From Gemmatimonadaceae bacterium (GTDB taxonomy: Bacteria > Gemmatimonadota > Gemmatimonadetes > Gemmatimonadales > Gemmatimonadaceae), in contig JAUQWM010000021.1 in the NCBI GenBank assembly GCA_030835125.1, positions 1-64,000 of the forward strand: 64,000 nucleotides of DNA, in the 5' to 3' direction. The position numbers and the translations under genes were made by a program. This document shows, piece by piece, positions 9,141-17,096 of this stretch. Below the pieces are notes generated by a model, which was not told the origin of the DNA, made no database searches, and saw only the letters and a list, made by a program, of their open reading frames with translations. Within the stretch, counting starts at the first letter, position 1; each line of letters starts with the position of its first letter.

Positions 9141-9887
9141 TCACCGCGGCGCGGCGAAGGCCATGCGGTCGAGGATGACGGGCACGCGGCGACTGGCCAC
9201 CGATCCATAGACCGGCCAGCGCCGGGGCGCGGGAAGGATGGCGGCCAGGCGGGCGGCTTCCTCCCTCGTCAGGTTTCGCGCCGATTTCCTGAAGTGGGTG
9301 CGCGCGGCCATCTCGGCACCGAAGACCCCGTCTCCCCACTCGGCGAGGTTCAGGTAGAGGTCGAGGATCCGCTCCTTCGACAGGCACGCCTCCAGCACGA
9401 GGGTGATCCATGCTTCGAGGCCCTTCCGGACGTAGGAGCGTCCCTCCCACAAGAACAGATTCTTCGCGACCTGCTGGGTGATGGTGGACGCGCCGCGCAA
9501 CCGTCCGCCCTGCTGGCGTCGCTCAAGGGCCTTGCCGATCTCCTCGAAATCGAAGCCGTAATGGAGATAGAACCGATCGTCCTCCGAGGCGAGGACGGCG
9601 CGGCGCAGGTGAGACGAGACCTGGTCGCGCGGCACCACGTCACGCCGTGGGTACACAGGCCGCTTGCCTTCCCCGAGGCGCTGGACGGTGCGCCACAGGA
9701 TCATGGCGGTCGTTGGCGGCTGGATGAAGTTGAGTGGGAGCGTCAGGACGATCGGGCCGAGGGCGATCACCGCGATGACGATGAGCAGCAGGCGGCGAAG
9801 CCTGGGAAGGAGCGCGGACAGGCGCGCGAATCTCGACACGGGGTACTGAGCGGGGGCCTGGGGCGTTTTCGGCGACGGTCGCACCAT
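9141..9887 (-). CDS. mtgA: monofunctional biosynthetic peptidoglycan transglycosylase
   Basis: A 248-residue GT51 enzyme that polymerises lipid II into glycan strands on the outer face of the inner membrane. One N-terminal membrane anchor (around residues 33-55) precedes the catalytic domain, which shows ASEDDRFYLHYGFD (motif 1 with catalytic Glu), GASTITQQVAKNLFL (motif 2), KGLEAWITLVLE and ILDLYLNLAEWGDGVFG. There is no transpeptidase domain, hence MtgA rather than a bifunctional PBP. Its start codon is only 15 nt from the divergent NamZ-like gene, so one strand builds glycan and the other trims it. Confidence 0.93.
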   Translation of the reverse strand: MVRPSPKTPQAPAQYPVSRFARLSALLPRLRRLLLIVIAVIALGPIVLTLPLNFIQPPTTAMILWRTVQRLGEGKRPVYPRRDVVPRDQVSSHLRRAVLASEDDRFYLHYGFDFEEIGKALERRQQGGRLRGASTITQQVAKNLFLWEGRSYVRKGLEAWITLVLEACLSKERILDLYLNLAEWGDGVFGAEMAARTHFRKSARNLTREEAARLAAILPAPRRWPVYGSVASRRVPVILDRMAFAAPR

Positions 9888-9902
9888 ATATCATCTTTCA
9901 TC

Positions 9903-11186
9903 ATGCAGCCACTCAGGAGTCTGATCGACGCCAGCGGCGGAACGCGGATCGCCGTCCTGTCCGCGATCATCGGCGCGACGTTCGCGGCCAGCCCAGTGAC
10001 CCGGTCGCTCCAGGCGCAGGAACGGGTCCGTCTGGGTATCGAGGTGTTGCTCACGGATTCGCTGCACCTGGTCCAGGGCAAGCGGGTCGGGCTCATCACC
10101 AATCACACCGGCACCGTCCCGGACGGACGCAGCTCGATCGACCTGGTGCACCGCGCACCCGGCGTGAAGCTCACGGCGCTGTTCGGGCCGGAGCACGGCA
10201 TCCGGGGACAGGCGGCGGCGGGCGAACGCGTGGGATCGACGGTCGATTCCGCCACCGGCGTTCCGGTCTACTCCCTGTACGGCGAGACGCGGGTCCCGAC
10301 GGCCGAGATGCTCCGTGACGTCGACGTGGTGCTGTATGACATCCAGGACGTCGGCGCTCGGGTGTACACGTACCAGTGGACGATGGCACTTTCGGCAGAG
10401 GCGGTGACGGCGCAGGGGAAGGCGTTCATCGTCCTCGACCGGCCGAACCCGATTCGCGGCGACCGAGTTGAAGGAGGCGTCCTCGATCCGGAATACCGCT
10501 CATTTGTTGGTCAGTATCCGGTGGCGCAGAAATACGGCCTGACACCGGGTGAGCTGATGCGTTACCTGGTCGGGACCGGTCAGGTTCGTGGCCAGGTAAC
10601 CGTCGTCCCGATGTCTGGCTGGCGTCGCGACATGTGGTGGGAAGAGACCGGGCTGCCGTGGCGGAACCCGTCGCCAAACATCCGTTCTCCAGACGCAGCG
10701 CTTCTGTATCCGGGCACGGTGTTCTTCGAGGGCACAAACCTGAGCGAGGGACGCGGTACGGCTCGTCCCTTCCAGCTGGTCGGTGCGGCCTGGCTGACGG
10801 ACGCCGGCGCTATCGCGAGGGAGCTCAATGCCATGCGGTTGCCGGGTGTGGTCTTCGACTCGACGCTGGTGACCGTGGAGGCAGGCCAGAAGTGGGGAGG
10901 TCGGCGTATCCCGATGCTCGCGATCGCGGTGTCTGACCGGAATACAGTTCGAGCGGATCGGGTAGCTCTCGCGATGCTTCGTGCGATCTATGCTCGCCAC
11001 AAGGGGGAGTTCCAGTGGCGGACTGGTTCAATTGACCGGCTATCAGGCTCGAACAGGTTACGCGAGGCAGTCGAATTGGGCAGGATCGACTCCCTGCTGG
11101 CGATTCTCGAGAGGGAGTCGCGCGAGTTCCAGGAAAAGGCGTTGCCGTTCCTGCTCTATCCATCGCGTGGGCCCATCCGACCGTAG
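9903..11186 (+). CDS. NamZ-like exo-beta-N-acetylmuramidase (DUF1343)
   Basis: A 427-residue exported protein of the DUF1343 family; characterised members (NamZ) release terminal MurNAc from peptidoglycan fragments. It has a signal peptide ending near SLQAQ (about residue 40) and family motifs GLITNHTG, ALFGPEHGIRG, VPVYSLYGET, YDIQDVGARVYTY, VLDRPNPI and a WxxTGLPW-type segment (WWEETGLPWRNPSPNI). The start at 9903 is the first ATG and leaves a 13-residue n-region. It is divergent from mtgA with 15 nt between start codons. A cell-wall recycling role fits both the family and the neighbour. Confidence 0.9.
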   Translation: MQPLRSLIDASGGTRIAVLSAIIGATFAASPVTRSLQAQERVRLGIEVLLTDSLHLVQGKRVGLITNHTGTVPDGRSSIDLVHRAPGVKLTALFGPEHGIRGQAAAGERVGSTVDSATGVPVYSLYGETRVPTAEMLRDVDVVLYDIQDVGARVYTYQWTMALSAEAVTAQGKAFIVLDRPNPIRGDRVEGGVLDPEYRSFVGQYPVAQKYGLTPGELMRYLVGTGQVRGQVTVVPMSGWRRDMWWEETGLPWRNPSPNIRSPDAALLYPGTVFFEGTNLSEGRGTARPFQLVGAAWLTDAGAIARELNAMRLPGVVFDSTLVTVEAGQKWGGRRIPMLAIAVSDRNTVRADRVALAMLRAIYARHKGEFQWRTGSIDRLSGSNRLREAVELGRIDSLLAILERESREFQEKALPFLLYPSRGPIRP

Positions 11187-11327
11187 TTAGGGAAAACCTG
11201 ACGCAAGCCCTTTCCACCATGCGCGTTACGAAGTGGCGGAAGGTGCGTCGTCCGAGATAGCGTTGGTCCCGTCGTTGCCAAAACCGGCCCTACCCCCAGC
11301 CGCCGTTCGGCTCGTATCCAGCTTCGA
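11187..11327. other. intergenic, no feature seen
   Basis: A gap of 141 bp between the NamZ-like gene and the PAS gene. It begins with a GTTAGGG word next to the stop codon. I see no convincing promoter, hairpin or small reading frame in it. Confidence 0.5.
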
Positions 11328-12227
11328 GTGAACGCCCTGCAGAACCCAATCACCTGGCTCATTGCCACGGTCCTGTTGACCGCGGTGGGCGCGGTGCTTG
11401 GGTGGAGAATCGGGCGCGGCGGAGCCGGCAAGGCGCCGCTGAAGGAACCCGAACCACCGGCGCCACCGCCTGACGAGCGCGCCGCCCTGCGGGCGACCGC
11501 GCTGGATTCCCTGGCCGAGGCCGTGCTCATCGCCGAGAAGGACGGCCGGATCCGCGATTGCAACAGCTCGGCGCTGACACTGTTCGGGCGCCATCGTGGC
11601 GAGCTGGAGGACCAGTACGCGACGAGCGTGCGCCGGTTTGACGGGCTCGACCAGGGAGACCCGTACCGCGTCGCGTCCGAACATACGGTGTGGGTCGGCG
11701 AGGGATGGGCCCGGCAGCCGGATGGTGGGATGAAGCTCTGCCAGGCGCGCGTCATCGCCATCCGCGACGCCCGGGCGCGGATCGTGGCCTTCGCGGAGTC
11801 GTATCGCGACGTCGCACAGGATCGCAACATCGACCAGGATGTCCGCGACCTGCTATACGGCGTCCGCGCGTTCGAGGCGGCGGGCACGACCACGGACAGC
11901 ATGTCGGCGTTGCGCGATGAGCTTCGCGTCCTGAGCGAGGGTTTTCGCGACCTGGACCACGTCCTGCGACAGTACGAGCGACTTCTTCCCTCACTCGGGG
12001 CTGACGATCCGCTCACCGAGTCCATCGCCGGCGCGGCGCATGAAGCCAGGGCCGCGGTGGCGGCGGTTGGGGTTCCGGCCCTGCTGGAGGAGATCCCGCG
12101 CGCGCTGGCGCGACTGCGCGGTCACGTGCAGTTGCTGTCATCGGACGACGCATTCCATGGCAACGGATCCGTTGGCGCGTCTCCGGATGGAGGGTCGAGG
12201 GGAGAGGGTCGAGGGTCGAGGGACTGA
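11328..12227 (+). CDS. membrane-anchored PAS-domain protein without kinase domain
   Basis: A 299-residue protein starting at GTG 11328. One N-terminal membrane segment (NPITWLIATVLLTAVGAVLGW) and a proline-rich linker lead to a PAS-like domain at about residues 60-155, with the typical opening ALDSLAEAVLIAEKDGRI and CNSSALTLFG. The rest (about 160-290) is predicted helical and contains no histidine-kinase, GGDEF or phosphatase motif, so it may be a stand-alone sensor or scaffold. The last codons (SRGEGRGSRD) are read through a heptamer repeat array that ends at the stop codon, so the tail is repeat-derived. Confidence 0.75.
   Translation: MNALQNPITWLIATVLLTAVGAVLGWRIGRGGAGKAPLKEPEPPAPPPDERAALRATALDSLAEAVLIAEKDGRIRDCNSSALTLFGRHRGELEDQYATSVRRFDGLDQGDPYRVASEHTVWVGEGWARQPDGGMKLCQARVIAIRDARARIVAFAESYRDVAQDRNIDQDVRDLLYGVRAFEAAGTTTDSMSALRDELRVLSEGFRDLDHVLRQYERLLPSLGADDPLTESIAGAAHEARAAVAAVGVPALLEEIPRALARLRGHVQLLSSDDAFHGNGSVGASPDGGSRGEGRGSRD
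12190..12224. repeat. heptamer array (GAGGGTC) at gene 3' end
   Basis: Five units of 7 bp: GAGGGTC, GAGGGGA, GAGGGTC, GAGGGTC, GAGGGAC, followed directly by the TGA stop of the PAS-domain gene (12225-12227). It uses the same word as the array at 5352-5393 but here the array is translated. Confidence 0.9.
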
Positions 12228-12267
12228 GCGGACACCGGGGATGAAGTCCGTCGATTGACACGGTAGG

Positions 12268-13995
12268 TTGCTGGACATCCACCACCCCACCGCAACCGCC
12301 GTGATCGTCGCCCTTCCCGAATCGCCGCAGGCCATCGCTGGTGCCACCTGGGCCGATCTCTCGCCGTTGTACGAAGCGCTGCTGGCCGCGCCGATGACCG
12401 ATCCCGCGGCGTGGCTGCAGGAATGGTCGCGCCTGGAGGAGGTGATCGAAGAGGCGGGGACGCTGGCGATGATCGCGTACACATGCGACACCGCCGACGC
12501 CGCGAAGGAAGCGGCGAACCTGCGCTGGTCGTCGGAGATCTTTCCGCAGGCCCTGGAGATGCAGGTGCGCCTGGCACGGCGCCTCGTCGAGTCGGGATAC
12601 ACCGAGCCGGGACTCGAGACCGTCCTGCGCGGCTTTCGCACGGACATCGAGATCTTCCGGGAGGAAAACGTCCCGATCTTCTCCGAGCTGGAGACGCTGG
12701 TCGCGTCGTACCAGAAGATCACCGGCGGCCTGATGGTGCAATGGGAGGGCGAAACCAGGACCGTCCCGCAACTGCAGCCGTTCCTGAAGGATCGGGACCG
12801 CGGCGTGCGGGAAAAGGCGTTTCGCCTCGGCGCGCGCGCGTACCTCGAGCGCCGTGACGAAATGGCGGCGCTATTCGACCGGATGTACGAGAAGCGCCAG
12901 CAGGTTGCGCGGAACGCCGGCTTCCCCGATTTCCAGGCGTATGCCTTCCGGTCGAAGCACCGCTTCGACTACACGCCGGCGGACTGCGCCAGCTTTCACC
13001 GTGCCGTCGAGGCGACCGTGGCACCGGCCGTGGAGCGTTTGATGGCGCATCGGCGCGAGACGCTCGGCCTCGACTCGGTGCGTCCGTGGGATACGCAGGT
13101 CGAGCTGGCCGGCGCGCGTCCGCTCAAGCCGTTCTCCGACGTCGCGGGCCTGGTGGAACCAGCGAAGCGGGTCTTCAACACGCTCGATCCCGAGCTTGGC
13201 GCGCAGTTCGACCGCATGGCGCGTGAGGGACTGCTCGACCTCGAGAGCCGGCAGGGCAAGGCGCCGGGCGGGTACTGCACCAAGCTGTCGTGGCGCGGCA
13301 TGCCCTTCATCTTCATGAACGCGGTCGGGGTGCCTGACGACGTGAGCACGCTGGTCCACGAAGCGGGGCACTCGTTCCACGACTTCGCGTCGCACCGGCA
13401 GCCCTACGTGTGGCAACGGAACGTGACGCACGAGGCGGCCGAACTGGCGTCCATGAGCATGGAGTTGCTTGCGGCGCCGCACCTCGCGCTGCCGACGGGC
13501 TACTACCCGCCCGATGAGGCGCGCACGGCCTGGACGGAGCACCTCGAGGACGTGCTGGTCACGCTGTCGCACATCGCGAGCGTCGATGCATTCCAGGCAT
13601 GGATCTACACCAGCGGCCAGGGGGGCGATGCCGCGGCGCGCGATGCCGCGTGGCTGAAGGTGCGCGCGCGGTTCGAGCGCGGTGTCGACTGGAGCGGCCT
13701 GGACGCGGAGCGCATCGCGCGATGGTACCGGCAGCTGCACATCTTCGAGTACCCGTTCTACTACATCGAGTACGGCATCGCGCAACTGGGGGCACTCCAG
13801 CTCTGGCGCTCGAGCCTCAGCGACCCGAAAGGCACGATGCGCCGGTATCGCGAGGCGCTCGCCCTCGGCGGTACGGTGGGGCTGCCCGAGATGTATCGCA
13901 CCGCCGGCGCGGCACTGGTCTTCAACACTCGCGAGATGGGAGAACTGGTCGCGGCAGTCGAGTCGGAACTGCGTCGGCTGCGCACCGGGGCATGA
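12268..13995 (+). CDS. pepF: M3 family oligoendopeptidase (PepF-like)
   Basis: A 575-residue cytoplasmic zinc oligopeptidase of the thimet/oligoendopeptidase F group. The active-site motif HEAGHSFHDF is near residue 371, with the third zinc ligand in EAAELASMSMELL some 25 residues later and the conserved substrate-binding tyrosines around YPFYYIEYGIA. There is no signal peptide, so it probably degrades imported or proteolytic peptides. The longest frame starts at TTG 12268; GTG 12301 is an alternative giving MIVALPESPQ, and neither has a good ribosome site. Its stop overlaps the nitrilase start (ATGA), so the two are translationally coupled. Confidence 0.9.
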   Translation: MLDIHHPTATAVIVALPESPQAIAGATWADLSPLYEALLAAPMTDPAAWLQEWSRLEEVIEEAGTLAMIAYTCDTADAAKEAANLRWSSEIFPQALEMQVRLARRLVESGYTEPGLETVLRGFRTDIEIFREENVPIFSELETLVASYQKITGGLMVQWEGETRTVPQLQPFLKDRDRGVREKAFRLGARAYLERRDEMAALFDRMYEKRQQVARNAGFPDFQAYAFRSKHRFDYTPADCASFHRAVEATVAPAVERLMAHRRETLGLDSVRPWDTQVELAGARPLKPFSDVAGLVEPAKRVFNTLDPELGAQFDRMAREGLLDLESRQGKAPGGYCTKLSWRGMPFIFMNAVGVPDDVSTLVHEAGHSFHDFASHRQPYVWQRNVTHEAAELASMSMELLAAPHLALPTGYYPPDEARTAWTEHLEDVLVTLSHIASVDAFQAWIYTSGQGGDAAARDAAWLKVRARFERGVDWSGLDAERIARWYRQLHIFEYPFYYIEYGIAQLGALQLWRSSLSDPKGTMRRYREALALGGTVGLPEMYRTAGAALVFNTREMGELVAAVESELRRLRTGA

Positions 13996-14963
13996 CGATC
14001 GCGCGCCTCGCGATCATCCAGGCGGAGCCCGCGCCCACACTCGATGAGGGGTTGCAGCGGACCGACGCCTTTGCGCGCGAGGCAGCGGCCGGCGGGGCAT
14101 CGCTGGTGGCGTTCCCCGAGACGTGGCTGCCGGGGTATCCGGCGTGGCTCGACGTCTGCCGCGACGTGGCGCTCTGGGACCACGAGCCGGTCAAGGCCGT
14201 GTTCGCGCGGTACGCGCGCGAGAGCGTGGACGTGCACGGCGACAGCGGCAGGCTCCTGCGTGACGTCGCGGCGCGCCACGGCGTGACGATGGTTGTCGGC
14301 GTGAGCGAGCGCGTGAGCGCCGGCCCTGGCTACGGCACCCTGTATAACGCGTTGCTCGTCATCGGCCGCGATGGCGAGCTCCTGAACCATCATCGCAAGC
14401 TCGTGCCGACGTACACCGAGCGGCTGGTGTGGGGGAACGGGGATGCCGACGGACTGGTCGCCGTCGACACGCCGGTCGGGCGCGTCGGCGGCCTGGTCTG
14501 CTGGGAACACTGGATGCCCCTGGCGCGGCAGGCCCTGCACGACAGCGGCGAGGATATCCATGCGGCGCTCTGGCCGACGGTCCACGACCGGCACCAGGTG
14601 GCCAGCCGGCACTACGCCTTCGAGGGGCGTTGCTGCGTCCTGGCCGTAGGCGCGGTGATGCGCGCGTCGTCGCTGCCGGCGGAGCTGGATGTCGACCGGC
14701 GTCGCGTGCACTCGGCCGCGGACCTCGTGCTCCGCGGCGGCAGCGCCGTCATCGGTCCGGACGGGGAGTACCTCGTGGAGCCGCTCCGGGATCGCCCGGC
14801 GGTGATCGGCGTGGACGTGGACCTCGGGCGGCTGCGCCGGGAGCGCATGACCCTGGACGTCTCCGGACACTACAGCCGTCCCGACTGCCTTTCGCTGGCC
14901 ATCCATCGCCCGACGCGCCGCCTCGCGACCGGGCCGCTCGTGCCGCTGTCTCCCCTCACCTAA
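13992..14963 (+). CDS. carbon-nitrogen hydrolase, nitrilase type
   Basis: A 323-residue nitrilase-superfamily enzyme. The catalytic triad is visible: Glu in FPETWLPGYP, Lys in HHRKLVPTYTE and Cys in GLVCWEHWMPL. The CWEH/WMPL form and the LVWGNGDADGL segment resemble true nitrilases (branch 1) more than amidases, and the length fits; the substrate is unknown. Its ATG overlaps the PepF stop by 4 nt and a DinB-like gene follows 12 nt after it, so the three form an operon. Confidence 0.9.
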   Translation: MTIARLAIIQAEPAPTLDEGLQRTDAFAREAAAGGASLVAFPETWLPGYPAWLDVCRDVALWDHEPVKAVFARYARESVDVHGDSGRLLRDVAARHGVTMVVGVSERVSAGPGYGTLYNALLVIGRDGELLNHHRKLVPTYTERLVWGNGDADGLVAVDTPVGRVGGLVCWEHWMPLARQALHDSGEDIHAALWPTVHDRHQVASRHYAFEGRCCVLAVGAVMRASSLPAELDVDRRRVHSAADLVLRGGSAVIGPDGEYLVEPLRDRPAVIGVDVDLGRLRRERMTLDVSGHYSRPDCLSLAIHRPTRRLATGPLVPLSPLT

Positions 14964-14975
14964 CGAGGTCATGCC

Positions 14976-15497
14976 ATGACCGCCACCGCCATCGCCGCCG
15001 TCATCGGGCGGGAGCTCCGCGCGCTGGAGCGCGAGCTGGGGAAGTACCGCACGGAGGAGGAGGTGTGGATCCTGCCACCGGGCATCCCCAACAGCGGGGG
15101 CACGCTCGCGCTGCACGCCGCGGGCAACCTGCGGCACTTCATCGGCGCGGTGCTCGGGGGGGACGCGTACGTCCGGGACCGCGATGCGGAATTCAGCCTC
15201 CGGGGCGTGCCGAGGGCGGAACTGGTCGCCCGGCTTCGAGCAGCCGCCGGTATCGTGGACTCCACGCTGGGGAGGATCGAGCCAGGGGTCCTGGACCGCG
15301 CGTATCCGTCACCGGTGGCGAACCGACGGGTGAACACGGGTGAGTTCATGCTGCACCTTGCCTCGCATCTGGCGTACCACGTGGGGCAGGTGGATTTTCA
15401 TCGCCGCATGGTGACCGGCGACGCCTCCGGGGTTGGTGCGGTTTCGCCCCTGGAGTTGCCGAGTGCCCAGCCGATCGAAGGTGGAGGTGCGGGGTAG
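14976..15497 (+). CDS. DinB/DUF664 family protein
   Basis: A 173-residue four-helix-bundle protein of the DinB superfamily, which usually binds a metal through three histidines and includes thiol-dependent enzymes. Visible are HAAGNLRHFIGAVLGG (first helix His region) and FMLHLASHLAYHVGQVDFHRR (the paired His motif). A GAGGT ribosome site lies 6 nt before ATG 14976; the ATG five bases earlier is followed by an immediate stop. The C-terminal 25 residues are low-complexity. The reaction is unknown; DNA-damage induction cannot be inferred from the fold. Confidence 0.85.
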   Translation: MTATAIAAVIGRELRALERELGKYRTEEEVWILPPGIPNSGGTLALHAAGNLRHFIGAVLGGDAYVRDRDAEFSLRGVPRAELVARLRAAAGIVDSTLGRIEPGVLDRAYPSPVANRRVNTGEFMLHLASHLAYHVGQVDFHRRMVTGDASGVGAVSPLELPSAQPIEGGGAG

Positions 15498-15553
15498 GAA
15501 GGCGGCCCCGTGTCAGCATGACGTGCCCCCGGCGCCTGCGCCGTCACCGGAAT

Positions 15554-15560
15554 GGAGGAA
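15554..15560 (+). promoter_or_regulatory. Shine-Dalgarno site that decides a GTG start
   Basis: GGAGGAA at 15554-15560 lies 6 nt before GTG 15567. It overlaps the in-frame ATG at 15552, which is therefore unlikely to be the real start of the lipoprotein gene. Confidence 0.7.
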
Positions 15561-15566
15561 TCAAGC

Positions 15567-16016
15567 GTGCGACCTGTCCGTTGGATTGGAAGCCTCGTCG
15601 CCCTGCTGGTGGCGGGATCGTGCAGCCTGGGCGACCCGGTGGATGCCGGGTCGATCAACGTGAACCTGACCCTCGAGAAAGGCACGCTGCCCATTGGCGA
15701 GTCGATGGTCGTGACCGTGACGGCGAGGAACGTCGGTTACGACCCGATCACGCTGACCGGTCCAAGCGACTGCCTGCTGTACATCGAAGTGTTCAGCAAC
15801 CAGGGGCAGGTGGTGTGGCACTCGAACGGGGAATGCGTCGGCGCGACGGCGACGGAAGAGATCCTCGCGGGCGACACGTACGTGCAGCAGTACACGTGGA
15901 ATGGCACGAACCTCGCCGGGGCCCGGCTGCCATCAGGATTCTACCATATCCGGGGGGTGGCCCGGGTCACGGCGGCCCCATATGCGGGTCCGGTGGTGAG
16001 CGTCGCACTCGAGTGA
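15567..16016 (+). CDS. lipoprotein with BsuPI-like domain (paralogue)
   Basis: A 149-residue putative lipoprotein. GTG 15567 is chosen over ATG 15552 because a strong GGAGGAA site lies 6 nt before it. The leader MRPVRWIGSLVALLVAGSC ends in a lipobox-like AGSC. The mature part repeats the plan of the lipoprotein at 1384-1857: a TLPIGESMVVTVTARN strand, a first cysteine in TGPSDCLLYIEV, a second in SNGECVGAT, and a LPSGFYHIRGVARV ending. The sequences are clearly related but only moderately similar. It stands downstream of the PepF-nitrilase-DinB unit; function unknown. Confidence 0.8.
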   Translation: MRPVRWIGSLVALLVAGSCSLGDPVDAGSINVNLTLEKGTLPIGESMVVTVTARNVGYDPITLTGPSDCLLYIEVFSNQGQVVWHSNGECVGATATEEILAGDTYVQQYTWNGTNLAGARLPSGFYHIRGVARVTAAPYAGPVVSVALE

Positions 16017-16080
16017 GGCGGAGCGGAGGTCGTTCGCCGCGCCGGAGGTGCCTCCGTGGCTGGCGTGGGATGATCACCCA

Positions 16081-17046
16081 GTGAGCGACCGACATCGGGC
16101 CCGGCTGGTCCTGGGCAGCCTGCTGGCCACGTTCGTAGCCGTCCGTGTGGCCATGTTGATGCGCCCGGATGCGGACTTCAATGTCGCCGGGTACAACATC
16201 CATCACCTGTTCACGGGCGTGCTGCTGGCGACGCTGGGCGGGGTGCCGCTGGCGTTGCGGGCGGGCCGGAGCCGGTGGCTGGACGCGGGGTGCCTGGCGT
16301 TCGGGAGCGGGCTGGCGCTGGCGCTGGACGAGGTGGTGTACCTGGTCGCGACGGACGGCTCGAACGCGTCGTACCTGCTGCCGGCGTCGTTCTGGGGCGG
16401 GGTGGTGGTGGTGGGGCTGGGGGCGGCCTGGGTGGGGTGTCGGGGTGGGGCGGGCGCGGGCCTGCCGGGGCGGGCGCGGGTCCGGAGTCGTCAGGCGTTC
16501 GTCAGGCAGTCGTCAGGCATCCTGATCCGTGAAAGCAGGCAAGCCGGGCCCGGGAGCCGGCCCGGCGGGGCCGGAGTCGCGTCAGGCATCGTCAGGCGGC
16601 AGGGCCTTCCCGACCTAACGGGCTGCCTCACGAGTGGCGTCCCCTCGCGGGGTGGCGCAGGGGGGAGTATACTTGGGTCCCTACGCGGCCGGCCGGGTCG
16701 GCTGGACCGGACCGCCCCCCCACCGCTGCGCGCCGTCTCGTCAGGCGGACGCAGCCCCAGTCCGGAGCTCGACATGGCGAAGGCGAAGGCGAAGACCAAG
16801 CGCGCGACGCGCGGCACGGCGCGGCGCACGACGCGGAAGAAGAGCAACCTGCCCGCGGGCATCAGCCGCATCGACCAGGCATCCACCCGCACGCACGGCT
16901 TCTTCGTCCGCGTGGGGTACCACCGGACGCGCGAGGGCGCCTGGCGCCCCAAGCACCGGTCGTTCTTCGGCGACGCCGGGCATGGCGGCAAGGCGAAGGC
17001 GCTGAAGGCGGCGATGAAGTGGCTGAAGGGCGTCTCGAAGAAGTAG
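16081..17046 (+). CDS. membrane protein frame running without stop into the AP2 gene
   Basis: From GTG 16081 a frame encodes about 125 residues with four hydrophobic segments (VLGSLLATFVAVRVAML, HLFTGVLLATLGGVPLAL, a segment around CLAFGSGLALALDEVVYL, and FWGGVVVVGLGAAWVG). That part looks like a real small membrane protein of unknown family. No stop follows. The frame continues through about 105 residues of Arg/Gly/Ser-rich low-complexity sequence (16456-16773), which looks non-coding and contains six CGTCAGGC words, and then enters the AP2-domain gene in frame. Either the gene lost its stop, a frameshift hides it, or a fusion is made. An alternative start is GTG 16048. The membrane part is likely real; its end is unresolved. 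Confidence 0.5.
   Translation: MSDRHRARLVLGSLLATFVAVRVAMLMRPDADFNVAGYNIHHLFTGVLLATLGGVPLALRAGRSRWLDAGCLAFGSGLALALDEVVYLVATDGSNASYLLPASFWGGVVVVGLGAAWVGCRGGAGAGLPGRARVRSRQAFVRQSSGILIRESRQAGPGSRPGGAGVASGIVRRQGLPDLTGCLTSGVPSRGGAGGSILGSLRGRPGRLDRTAPPPLRAVSSGGRSPSPELDMAKAKAKTKRATRGTARRTTRKKSNLPAGISRIDQASTRTHGFFVRVGYHRTREGAWRPKHRSFFGDAGHGGKAKALKAAMKWLKGVSKK
16489..16746. repeat. cluster of six CGTCAGGC words upstream of the AP2 gene
   Basis: Direct copies of CGTCAGGC start at 16489, 16500, 16511, 16580, 16590 and 16739, all in the same orientation. The first three are 11 bp apart, close to one helical turn. They lie in sequence that does not look coding, before and after a possible -10 element. They could be operator sites or a decayed repeat. 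Confidence 0.6.
16668..16673 (+). promoter_or_regulatory. possible -10 element of the AP2 gene
   Basis: TATACT at 16668-16673 is a near-consensus -10 hexamer in otherwise GC-rich sequence, 100 nt before the AP2 start codon. No clear -35 hexamer is seen. It implies that the AP2 gene has its own transcript. Confidence 0.35.
16774..17046 (+). CDS. small AP2-like DNA-binding protein with basic tail
   Basis: A 90-residue protein starting at ATG 16774 with GGAG 6 nt upstream. Residues 1-28 are a Lys/Arg/Thr/Ala tail resembling the tails of bacterial histone H1-like proteins. Residues 31-90 match the bacterial AP2-domain pattern: GISRIDQ, then THGFFVRVGYHR, RSFFGDAGHGGKAKALKAA and MKWLKG, that is, a three-stranded sheet plus helix. 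In bacteria AP2 domains often sit in homing endonucleases, but here no nuclease domain is attached, which suggests a nucleoid-associated or regulatory protein. The family call comes from the motif pattern, not from a search. Confidence 0.75.
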   Translation: MAKAKAKTKRATRGTARRTTRKKSNLPAGISRIDQASTRTHGFFVRVGYHRTREGAWRPKHRSFFGDAGHGGKAKALKAAMKWLKGVSKK

Positions 17047-17049
17047 CCG

Positions 17050-17064
17050 CCCGGCCCCGCCGGG
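17050..17064 (+). terminator. short GC hairpin after the AP2 gene
   Basis: CCCGGC and GCCGGG (6-bp stem, 3-nt loop) lie just after the AP2 stop codon. There is no T-tract, so termination is only possible. Confidence 0.3.
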
Positions 17065-17096
17065 CCCGCACCTAACGACGCGGGCCGGCGGCTCCG

